DNA of 64,000 nucleotides from Microbacterium sp. MYb72 (lineage in GTDB: Bacteria > Actinomycetota > Actinomycetes > Actinomycetales > Microbacteriaceae): NCBI RefSeq assembly GCF_002979415.1, contig NZ_PCOT01000016.1, positions 27,079 to 91,078 on the forward strand, read 5' to 3'. Under the pieces are notes generated by a model. That model was not told the origin of the DNA, made no database searches, and saw nothing but the letters and a program-made list of their open reading frames with translations. The translations under genes and the position numbers were made by a program. Position 1 is the stretch's first letter; each line of letters begins with the position of its first letter. This document shows, piece by piece, positions 7,912 through 16,087 of the stretch.

Positions 7912-8406
7912 GTGCTACGACGACCGGCCTCATCCGTTCCGAGAGCGGCGGTCGCGGGTCTCGCCGCGGCTCTGATCCTCCTGCTCGCCGCTTGCGGCCC
8001 GACACCCTCGCCGTCTCCCTCAGCGTCGGATGCCGGCCCGTCGCCGACGCCGTCGGCCACTGCTGAGGGGCCGGCCTACGTGCCCGACGGCACTGCAGAG
8101 GACAACCTCCCCGTGTTCACCGCGATCACTGAGCAGATCTGGGCGACGGATCAGCGGGGTTCGGGTCGCGCATACATCGACGCCCTGATCGCCGCCGGAT
8201 TCGACCGTGCCGCGATGCAGGTGACCCAGGACCAGTCCACTGTGGGGAACGCCGCGGAGAGTCTGCAGTTCTCCGTGCGCTGGGGTGATGCCGAGTGCCT
8301 GATCGGGCAGGTCGGGCCGTCTACGGGTGCACCCGTGACCGCGGTGATGCCGCAGCTCGCCGAAGGGCGCTGCCTGATCGGGAACACTCGCCCGATCGAT
8401 TGGTGA
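7912..8406 (+). CDS. Putative lipoprotein, DUF6993-like
   Basis: A 164-residue secreted lipoprotein. GTG 7912 gives a basic N-terminus (MLRRPASS), a hydrophobic helix and the lipobox LLAAC, so lipidation at that Cys is expected. A Ser/Pro/Thr-rich linker of about 30 residues follows. The C-terminal domain (EDNLPVFTAITEQIWATD to TAVMPQLAEGRCLIGNTRP) has two conserved-looking Cys and resembles the DUF6993 family of actinobacteria. The function of this family is unknown. It is a single gene upstream of ettA. Confidence 0.75.
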   Translation: MLRRPASSVPRAAVAGLAAALILLLAACGPTPSPSPSASDAGPSPTPSATAEGPAYVPDGTAEDNLPVFTAITEQIWATDQRGSGRAYIDALIAAGFDRAAMQVTQDQSTVGNAAESLQFSVRWGDAECLIGQVGPSTGAPVTAVMPQLAEGRCLIGNTRPIDW

Positions 8407-8408
8407 GG

Positions 8409-8430
8409 GCCCCTCGATCATCGACGGGGC
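8409..8430 (+). terminator. Weak hairpin after lipoprotein gene
   Basis: GCCCC-TCG pairs with CGA-C-GGGGC (8 bp with one bulge) just after the stop at 8406. It is followed by a TAGGCT -10 (8447-8452) for ettA. Confidence 0.4.
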
Positions 8431-8446
8431 ACTCTGCCGGGGCCGG

Positions 8447-8452
8447 TAGGCT
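8447..8452 (+). promoter_or_regulatory. -10 for ettA
   Basis: TAGGCT lies about 40 bp upstream of GTG 8494. Unlike its neighbours, ettA has a leader with a good AGAAGGAG ribosome-binding site (8478-8485). Confidence 0.5.
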
Positions 8453-8493
8453 GGAGTGTCGATCTTTCGACGCCGACAGAAGGAGTCTTTTCG

Positions 8494-10173
<1,680 letters not shown>

Positions 10174-10180
10174 GAACACG

Positions 10181-10669
10181 ATGACCGCGCCAACGCCGGG
10201 ACCCCGCCTGCACATTCCGATCCAGCTCCGCTGGGGCGATCTGGATGCGTTCAACCACGTCAACAACACCTCGATGCTGAAACTGCTCGAGGAGGCGCGC
10301 GTGCGCGCGTTCTGGCGTGCGGGTCCCGGCGAGCAGGCGCCGTCGACGGCGGTGCTCGACTCCGGCCTGGACGAGGGCATCCTGACCCTCATCGCCCGGC
10401 AGGAGATCGAGTACCTGGCGCCGGTTCCGTATCAGCGTCGGCCGCTCGAGGTCCAGATGTGGTTCGGGAAGCTGGGCGGTTCCAGCGTCGAGGTCTGCTA
10501 CGAGGTGCACAACGACCCCACGGCCGAACCTCGGACGATCTACGCGCGTTCCACCGCCGTGATCGTTCTCGTCGACGCCGCGTCCGGGCGACCGACGCGA
10601 CTCACTCAGGAGATGCGCGACGCCTGGGAGCCGTACCTCGGACCGTCGATCGAGTACGCGCACCGCTGA
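10181..10669 (+). CDS. Acyl-CoA thioesterase, hotdog fold (4HBT type)
   Basis: A 162-residue single-domain hotdog protein, probably hydrolysing acyl-CoA to free acid and CoA. The motif LRWGDLDAFNHVNNTSML is the 4HBT active-site loop with the usual Asp, and EVCYEVHNDP is the central strand. It starts 7 bp after the ettA stop, so it is in the same operon. Its last 20 bases (10648-10667) match the units of the tandem array that follows the stop codon. The acyl specificity is unknown. Confidence 0.85.
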   Translation: MTAPTPGPRLHIPIQLRWGDLDAFNHVNNTSMLKLLEEARVRAFWRAGPGEQAPSTAVLDSGLDEGILTLIARQEIEYLAPVPYQRRPLEVQMWFGKLGGSSVEVCYEVHNDPTAEPRTIYARSTAVIVLVDAASGRPTRLTQEMRDAWEPYLGPSIEYAHR

Positions 10670-10823
10670 TCGCGCTTGTGCACCGCTGAGCACGCTCGTG
10701 GACTGCTGATCACGTTCGTGGACTGCTGATCACGCGTGCATCGCGGATCACGTTCGTGGACCGCTGAGCCAGCACACGCATCGCTGATCGAGGATTCGCA
10801 CAACTGAGCGAGCGGACATCACT
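10648..10823 (+). repeat. Degenerate 20-bp tandem array (array 1)
   Basis: About nine head-to-tail units begin with GATC or GAGC, with a consensus near GATCACGTTCGTGGACCGCT. Unit starts are 10648 (inside the thioesterase gene), 10668, 10688, 10708, 10728, 10746, 10766, 10786 and 10806. Seven units are 20 bp; those at 10728 and 10806 are 18 bp. Most carry GCTGA at the junction, that is, copies of the gene's own stop-codon context. With array 2 it fills 10670-11066, the only stretch over 300 bases without a gene. No gene, hairpin terminator or RNA is otherwise visible there. Confidence 0.8.
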
Positions 10824-10849
10824 GAGCGCGGAGCACAAGCCGGATACGA

Positions 10850-11075
10850 TGCCCCGACTCAACGCGGCGCCTTGATTCAACGCGGGGCGGCGCGGTGCCT
10901 CGATTCGACGTTGCTTCCCGACTCAACGTGGCACTTGGACTCAAGGCGGCTTCTCAAGCCAACGTGGCTCTTCAACTCACCGACGCGCCTCGAGCCGGCG
11001 CGGATTCTCGACTCAACGGGGCTTCTCGACTCACCGAGGCACCTCAAGTCACCGCGCTACCTGGACTCAGCGCTG
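10850..11075 (-). repeat. Degenerate 18-bp tandem array (array 2)
   Basis: Twelve 18-bp units on the plus strand have a consensus near CTTCTCGACTCAACGCGG. They start at 10850, 10868, 10896, 10914, 10932, 10950, 10968, 10986, 11004, 11022, 11040 and 11058; a 10-bp insertion lies at 10886-10895. Nine of the 12 contain TCA at the position which, in the last unit, is the stop codon of the TesB gene (11067-11069, minus strand). The array therefore looks like an expansion of that gene's 3' end. It abuts array 1 with a 26-bp gap. Confidence 0.82.
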
Positions 11076-11957
11076 CCGCTCAGGTACGCGGATCATGATC
11101 TCCTGCGCGACGCTCGCCACCAGCTCGCCCGCGCGGGTGTAGATGCGTCCCTGCGCGAGACCCCGACCTCCTCGCGCGTTCGGGGACTCCTGGACGTACA
11201 GCAGCCACTCGTCCACGCGCGCCGGTCGGTGCCACCACATCGCGTGATCGAGGCTCGCGACCTTGAGTCCCGGCAGGCCCCAGAACACTCCGTGGGCGCG
11301 CAGGATGGACTCCTGGATCGTCATGTCGCTGAGGTAGGCGAGAGCCGCCCGGTGCAGGCGCTGGTCGTCGGGGAGCGGGGCGCGCAGGCGCATCCAGACC
11401 GCTTGACGCGGACGATTCGCATCGTCGCTCGGCAGGAAGAGCGGGGACTCCACGTGACGGACGTCTGCTGCACGATCGCTCAGCATCCGAGCCGTACCCG
11501 CGGGGAGGCCGTCGACGCGCGCTTCGTCGGGGAGCAGTGACTCCGGATCGGGCACGTCCGCGGGCATCGGGACCGCGTGATCGAGCCCCGGATCCTGATC
11601 CTGGAACGACGCGATCATCGAGAAGATCGGCACGCCGTTCTGATACGCCTGCGAGCGGCGGGTGGAGAAGGACCTGCCGTCATGGATGCGATCCACGGCG
11701 ATCGTGATGCCCTGGCTCGCGTCGCCGGGTCGGAGGAAGTAGCCGTGCATCGAGTGCACCGCGCGGTCCTCCGGCATGGTCCGCTCTGCGGCGATCAGGC
11801 TCTGCGCGAGGACCTGACCTCCGTAGATGCGCCCGCTCGGCATCGGATGCGAGGAGCCCGTGAAGATGTCCTCCGTGGTCCGCGCCCTGGTCTCGTCCAG
11901 ATCGAGAACCGCGAGAAGCTGTTCGACGGTGCGGATCGCGTGCGTGTCGACGGTCAT
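11067..11957 (-). CDS. tesB: Acyl-CoA thioesterase II
   Basis: A 296-residue double-hotdog thioesterase of the TesB family, which hydrolyses medium- and long-chain acyl-CoA. The N-terminal hotdog holds GRIYGGQVLAQSLIAAE, and the C-terminal hotdog holds SLDHAMWWHRPARVDEWLLY, ARGGRGLAQGRIYTRAGELV and the terminal strand VASVAQEIMIRV. Length is normal. ATG 11957 has GGAAGGAA upstream. It converges on another thioesterase gene across the two tandem arrays. A housekeeping role in acyl-CoA turnover is inferred. Confidence 0.93.
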   Translation of the reverse strand: MTVDTHAIRTVEQLLAVLDLDETRARTTEDIFTGSSHPMPSGRIYGGQVLAQSLIAAERTMPEDRAVHSMHGYFLRPGDASQGITIAVDRIHDGRSFSTRRSQAYQNGVPIFSMIASFQDQDPGLDHAVPMPADVPDPESLLPDEARVDGLPAGTARMLSDRAADVRHVESPLFLPSDDANRPRQAVWMRLRAPLPDDQRLHRAALAYLSDMTIQESILRAHGVFWGLPGLKVASLDHAMWWHRPARVDEWLLYVQESPNARGGRGLAQGRIYTRAGELVASVAQEIMIRVPERQR

Positions 11958-11994
11958 GTGTTCCTTCCCGCGCCGGGGCGGCCGCTGGCGTTGC

Positions 11995-12000
11995 TAGTTT
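11995..12000 (+). promoter_or_regulatory. Leaderless -10 for 12008 gene
   Basis: TAGTTT ends 7 nt before GTG 12008; no ribosome-binding site is visible. Confidence 0.55.
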
Positions 12001-12007
12001 AGAGGGC

Positions 12008-12676
12008 GTGCCGCATCCCCTTCTCCTCGCCGATGCCGAAACGTCCAAGGACGTCCTGACCTTCGCTGGACGCTCCGCCAGAATCTCCGACGAAGGCGTT
12101 CGCCTGCAGGCGTCGAACGGGGTTCTCGCCCTCACCGCGGCGGCGCTCTCACCTCACGGGCTCTTCGATCAGACGCCCACGATCCTGGCTATGCGCATCG
12201 TGCACGCCGACCCCGAGCTCGAGTGCGACATCGTCGTCGACTCGCTCACCCAGAACACGGAGGATGCACGCGTGCTGGACCTCCCCGACACGGGACTCTC
12301 CCCGGCATGGGCGGGCATCGCTCCGCCCCGTGGCGCGTGGCAGCCGAGTGCGGAGCTGCCGGCATCGCTGATCGCTCAGCGCGCGCAGTGGGGGATCAGC
12401 GCGGTGGCGCACGGAGCGACACCGGGCGCAGGGGAGGAGGCCGTACGGGCCCTGCGCGCCGCGATCTGGGGCGAGCCCGACGAGGACCTCGGCGGCATCC
12501 CCCGGGGGGCCGCCTTCGCCGCCGACGCCTTCGGATTCATCTCGGGCGAAGAGCAGGTCAAGGTGATGACCTCGGGGCGCTGGACGAGACTCGCGTTCCG
12601 TCGAGGTCACGTGCTGCTGAGGGGGCCGGTGGCCATGGGCCTCACCGCAGTCCGGGGCACCGGCGCCGCGGACTGA
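12008..12676 (+). CDS. Hypothetical protein
   Basis: A 222-residue soluble protein I cannot place in a family. The N-terminal half is rich in strands (VLTFAGRSARISDEGVRLQ, LALTAAALSPHGLF, TILAMRIVHADPELECDIVV) and the C-terminal half is helical, ending WTRLAFRRGHVLLRGPVAM. There is no signal peptide or membrane segment. It stands alone between tesB (divergent) and the convergent FAD dehydrogenase, with a leaderless-type promoter and a terminator hairpin. Codon use resembles its neighbours, so it is a resident gene. Confidence 0.7.
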   Translation: MPHPLLLADAETSKDVLTFAGRSARISDEGVRLQASNGVLALTAAALSPHGLFDQTPTILAMRIVHADPELECDIVVDSLTQNTEDARVLDLPDTGLSPAWAGIAPPRGAWQPSAELPASLIAQRAQWGISAVAHGATPGAGEEAVRALRAAIWGEPDEDLGGIPRGAAFAADAFGFISGEEQVKVMTSGRWTRLAFRRGHVLLRGPVAMGLTAVRGTGAAD

Positions 12677-12700
12677 GGCCGCGACCCGCCGAACAGACCA

Positions 12701-12728
12701 GCGCCCTCACGCGGACCGCTGAGGGCGC
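12701..12728. terminator. Hairpin between convergent genes
   Basis: GCGCCCTCA pairs with TGAGGGCGC (9 bp, 10-nt loop) between the stop of the 12008 gene and the stop of the FAD dehydrogenase. Confidence 0.65.
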
Positions 12729-12789
12729 CATGTCGAGGGGCGAACGGACGGATGTCGCGCACGACGGCTGCTCCGCCGCAACCCCGGAC

Positions 12790-14448
12790 TCAGCCGGCGG
12801 CCGCACGTCCCGCCTGGCGGCCCGAGAACAGGCAGCCGCCCAGGAAGGTCCCCTCGAGCGCGCGGTAGCCGTGCACGCCGCCCCCGCCGAATCCGCTCGC
12901 CTCTCCCGCGGCGAACAGACCGTCGATCGGCGAGCCGTCCTCCCGTAGCGCACGACCGTCGAGATCGGTGTTGATGCCGCCGAGGGACTTCCTCGTGAGC
13001 ACGTGCAGCTTGACAGCCACCAGAGGCCCGGCCGCCGGGTCCTGCAGGCGGTGGGGAGCCGCAGTCCGGATCAGCCTGTCGCCGCGGTAGCCCCGCATGG
13101 ATCGCAGCATCCCGATCTGGGAGTCCTTCGTGAACTCGTTCTCCATCTCGAGATCGCGGGCGATCACCTCGCGGCGGACACGATCGATGTCGAGAGCCTC
13201 GCCGCCGGGGTGGTTCCTCATCTGCTCCAGCAGCGACTCGAGGTCGTTCTCCACGATGAAATCCTCGCCCTCGTCGAGGAACGCCTGCACGGGACCGGTG
13301 GGTCCCTTGGCGAGCCGCGACTTCAGCAGCAGGCCCACGTCCTTGCCGGTGAGATCGGGGTTCTGCTCGCTCCCCGACAGGGCGAACTCCTTCTCGACGA
13401 TCTGCCGCGAGGTGACGAACCAGGAGTGATCGTGACCCGTCGTGCGCAGGTGGGCGAGCGTACCCAGGGTGTCGAAGCCGGGGAACAGCGGAACGGGGAG
13501 TCGGGCGCCGGTCGCGTCGAGCCACAGCGACGACGGACCGGGGAGGATGCGGATTCCGTGCGACGGCCAGATCGGGTCCCAGTTCGTGATGCCCTCGACG
13601 TAGTGCCACATCCGGTCGCCGTTGACGAGCCGCGCGCCGGCGGCCTCCGCGACCGGGTGCATCGAGCCGTCGACGTACGCAGGAACGCCGGTGAGCATGT
13701 GCGCAGGGGGCGTGCCGAGCCGTTCGGGCCAGGCGGCGCGCACCATGTCGTGGTTTCCGCCGATGCCGCCCGAGCACACGATCGTCGCCGACGCGCTGAT
13801 CTCGAAGTCGCCGATCTCCTCGCGAGATGAGACCTCTCCTCGCTCCGAACCGCTGCTGACGAGCATCGCGCCACGTGCGCCGGTGACGGCGCCGTCGGTC
13901 ACGACGAGATCAGTGACGCGATGCCGCGGGAGGATCGTGATGCGGCCCTCCCGCTCTCCCTGCTCCACGCGGGCGGCGAACGGCGCAACGATCCCCGGAC
14001 CGGTTCCCCACGTGATGTGGAACCTCGGCACCGAGTTGCCCGGACCGAGAGCGCCGTAACCGCCGCGCTCCGCCCACCCCACCACGGGGAAGAATCCGAC
14101 GCCGCGCTCTCGCAGCCAGGAGCGCTTCTCACCGGCGGCGAACTGGAGATAGGCCTCGGCCCAGCGCCGTGGCCACTCGTCCTCTGGACGGTCGAATCCG
14201 GCGGTGCCGAGCCAGTCCTGCGTGGCGAGCTCCAGCGAGTCCCTGATCCCCATCCGGCGCTGCTCAGGGGAGTCGATGAAGAACAGTCCACCGAACGACC
14301 ACCAGGCCTGACCGCCGAGGTTGGTGCGGGGCTCCTGATCGATCAGGATCACCTGCTTGCCGGCATCCAGAGCCTCGGAGGCCGCGACGAGACCGGCGAG
14401 CCCCCACCCGATCACCAGGACATCTGCGGACAGGGGCGTGTTCGTCAT
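12790..14448 (-). CDS. FAD-binding dehydrogenase (ketosteroid-dehydrogenase-like)
   Basis: A 552-residue flavoprotein of the fumarate reductase/3-ketosteroid-1-dehydrogenase superfamily. The N-terminal dinucleotide fold is VLVIGWGLAGLVAASEALDA with ILIDQEP. A substrate-cap region follows, and the C-terminal flavin segment is FAAGEASGFGGGGVHGYRAL. It resembles the group annotated simply as FAD-binding dehydrogenase in mycobacteria, whose substrate is not established. ATG 14448 overlaps the globin stop by 4 bp (ATGA), so it is the third gene of the MscS-globin operon. The open frame extends far upstream, but only as antisense to the globin frame. Confidence 0.88.
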   Translation of the reverse strand: MTNTPLSADVLVIGWGLAGLVAASEALDAGKQVILIDQEPRTNLGGQAWWSFGGLFFIDSPEQRRMGIRDSLELATQDWLGTAGFDRPEDEWPRRWAEAYLQFAAGEKRSWLRERGVGFFPVVGWAERGGYGALGPGNSVPRFHITWGTGPGIVAPFAARVEQGEREGRITILPRHRVTDLVVTDGAVTGARGAMLVSSGSERGEVSSREEIGDFEISASATIVCSGGIGGNHDMVRAAWPERLGTPPAHMLTGVPAYVDGSMHPVAEAAGARLVNGDRMWHYVEGITNWDPIWPSHGIRILPGPSSLWLDATGARLPVPLFPGFDTLGTLAHLRTTGHDHSWFVTSRQIVEKEFALSGSEQNPDLTGKDVGLLLKSRLAKGPTGPVQAFLDEGEDFIVENDLESLLEQMRNHPGGEALDIDRVRREVIARDLEMENEFTKDSQIGMLRSMRGYRGDRLIRTAAPHRLQDPAAGPLVAVKLHVLTRKSLGGINTDLDGRALREDGSPIDGLFAAGEASGFGGGGVHGYRALEGTFLGGCLFSGRQAGRAAAG

Positions 14449-14894
14449 GAGTTCTCCGTTGATTCCTGACGTGAGCTGGTTTCGAGCGTCGGCCTGCCCG
14501 AGGCCGCGGGGCCGATTCCGGACGGTTCGAACGTGTTCACCATGGCATAGGCGGCGCGTTCGAGGTAGTCCCAGAGCGTCGCTTCGTGCAGAGGCGACAA
14601 CTGCGCCTCCGTGACGCCGGTGCGCATGTGAGTCAGCCAACGATCGCGCGCATCGGGGTCGACGTGGAAGGGCATGTGGCGCATGCGGAGTCGCGGGTGT
14701 CCGCGAGTCTCGCCGTAGGTGGCGGGGCCGCCCCAGTACTGGACGAGGAAGAGCGTGAGCCGTTCTGCGGCCGGACCGAGATCCTCCTCGGGGTACATGG
14801 GCTTGAGGACCGGATCGAGGGCGACCTCGCGGTAGAACACCCCGACGATCCTCTCGAAGGTCTCGTAGCCGCCGACCTCGTCGTAGAACGTCAT
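14445..14894 (-). CDS. glbO: Group II truncated haemoglobin (TrHbO-like)
   Basis: A 149-residue two-over-two globin. The group II hallmarks are visible: FYREVALDPVLKPMYPE (B/C region), YWGGPATYGETRGHP, RMRHMPFHVDPDARDRWLTHM with proximal His F8 and Trp G8. A tail of about 25 disordered residues follows the globin core. TrHbO proteins bind O2 tightly and are linked to peroxidase activity and respiratory-chain support in mycobacteria. It overlaps both neighbours by 4 bp, so it must be co-expressed with MscS and the FAD dehydrogenase. Confidence 0.93.
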   Translation of the reverse strand: MTFYDEVGGYETFERIVGVFYREVALDPVLKPMYPEEDLGPAAERLTLFLVQYWGGPATYGETRGHPRLRMRHMPFHVDPDARDRWLTHMRTGVTEAQLSPLHEATLWDYLERAAYAMVNTFEPSGIGPAASGRPTLETSSRQESTENS

Positions 14895-16006
14895 CGCTGC
14901 GGGGTCCCTTCGTCGCCGGTCTTCTTGTCGTCGTCAGCCTTCTTGCGCCGCCAGATCCCGCGCTCGGGAACAGCGGGGACGCCGGTGACGGCGTTCGGTC
15001 GGGTCTTCGGCGGGTTCGCACCGCGCACGCGCTGTGCGCCTTCCAGCCCCGTCGGGATCACGCCGACCATGCTGGGGATCGTGACGTCCTTCTCGAGGAG
15101 CGCCGCGCGCAGGCGCTTGCGCAGCTCCTGGGAGACGTCGTCCTTGGCATTGGCGCGCGCCTTGATGACGATGCGGACGACGAGAGCATCGCCCCCGATG
15201 GACTCCAGTCCCCACAGCTCCGGCTTCTCGACGATGCGGGTGCGCCACTTCGGATCCTTCGCGAGCCCCTGGGCCGTCTCCAGCATGGTGTGCTCGACGG
15301 CCTCCAGATCCGAGTCGGCCGCGACGCCGAGATCGATGATGACGCGGGCCCACCCCTGGGACATGTTGCCGATGCGGGTGACTTCGCCGTTGCGGACGTA
15401 CCAGAGCGTGCCGTTGACATCGCGAACCTGGGTGATGCGCACGCTGACGTACTCGACCACGCCGCTGGCGAGGCCGAGGTCGACGACGTCGCCGATGCCG
15501 ATCTGATCCTCGGCGACGATGAACATGCCGTTCAGGACGTCCTTGACGATGTTCTGGGCGCCGAAGCCGAGACCGGCGCCCACCGCAGCGGTGAGGAGCG
15601 TCAGGGAGCCGAGCAGCCTGTTGTCGATCGCGTTGACGATCAGCACGATCGCGATGATGACGAGCATCACGTTCACGATGTTCTGCAGGATGCTGCCGAG
15701 AGTCCGCGTCCGCTGCACGAGACGCATGTCAGCCAGCGGAGAGCGTTCGAGAGCCTGCGTGTCGTCGACCGCGGCCTTGCTCTTCGCGCTGTCGACGATG
15801 CGGTGCACCACGCGGCGGATGAGGACCCGCAGCACGAGCGCGATGAGCACGCAGCTCACGATGATGATGGCGATCGACAGGATGACTCCGCCGACGGGGA
15901 GCAGGACCGTCAGGACGCTCCGCAGCCACTCGGGCAGCGTCTGCACCCACTCGGGAAGCGGTGACTCGGCGGGGGGAGCGGTGACTTGGAAGGGGAACAT
16001 CATCAC
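14891..16006 (-). CDS. MscS-type mechanosensitive ion channel
   Basis: A 371-residue channel. Hydrophobic segments lie at about 30-60 and 105-160, with the pore helix TM3 and start of the beta domain in AAVGAGLGFGAQNIVKDVLN. The MscS beta/alpha domain follows (GDVVDLGLASGVVEYVSVR, VRNGEVTRIGNMSQGWARV) and the C-terminus is charged. It should release solutes on hypo-osmotic shock. GTG 16006 lies 6 nt after TAGGAT (16018-16013), although ATG codons at 16003 and 16000 are possible. It is the first gene of the channel-globin-flavoprotein operon. Confidence 0.92.
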   Translation of the reverse strand: MMMFPFQVTAPPAESPLPEWVQTLPEWLRSVLTVLLPVGGVILSIAIIIVSCVLIALVLRVLIRRVVHRIVDSAKSKAAVDDTQALERSPLADMRLVQRTRTLGSILQNIVNVMLVIIAIVLIVNAIDNRLLGSLTLLTAAVGAGLGFGAQNIVKDVLNGMFIVAEDQIGIGDVVDLGLASGVVEYVSVRITQVRDVNGTLWYVRNGEVTRIGNMSQGWARVIIDLGVAADSDLEAVEHTMLETAQGLAKDPKWRTRIVEKPELWGLESIGGDALVVRIVIKARANAKDDVSQELRKRLRAALLEKDVTIPSMVGVIPTGLEGAQRVRGANPPKTRPNAVTGVPAVPERGIWRRKKADDDKKTGDEGTPQR

Positions 16007-16012
16007 TTCCAG

Positions 16013-16018
16013 ATCCTA
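16013..16018 (-). promoter_or_regulatory. Leaderless -10 for MscS operon
   Basis: TAGGAT on the minus strand, 6 nt upstream of GTG 16006; it lies just past the pepN terminator. Confidence 0.55.
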
Positions 16019-16020
16019 GC

Positions 16021-16066
16021 GATCAGGCCTCTGTGCGGGCTGGATGCACCGCGCAGAGGCCTGATC
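16021..16066 (-). terminator. pepN terminator
   Basis: GATCAGGCCTCTGTGCGG pairs with CCGCGCAGAGGCCTGATC: an 18-bp stem with one G-T pair and a 10-nt loop, 21 bp after the pepN stop codon. Confidence 0.8.
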
Positions 16067-16087
16067 GAGAAGGGGAACAGCTCGGAT

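Noticed and set aside
10668..11075. CRISPR-like repetitive region
   Set aside because: Units are 18-20 bp, contiguous without spacers, degenerate, and no cas genes are nearby.
10895..11098. Open frame encoding hexapeptide repeats (ASRLNV-like) across array 2
   Set aside because: It exists because 18 is a multiple of 3. It lacks a ribosome-binding site or -10 and runs antisense into tesB.
14449..15021. Upstream extension of the FAD dehydrogenase frame
   Set aside because: It overlaps the globin and MscS frames and is Arg-rich shadow sequence; the ATGA start at 14448 gives a normal flavoprotein N-terminus.
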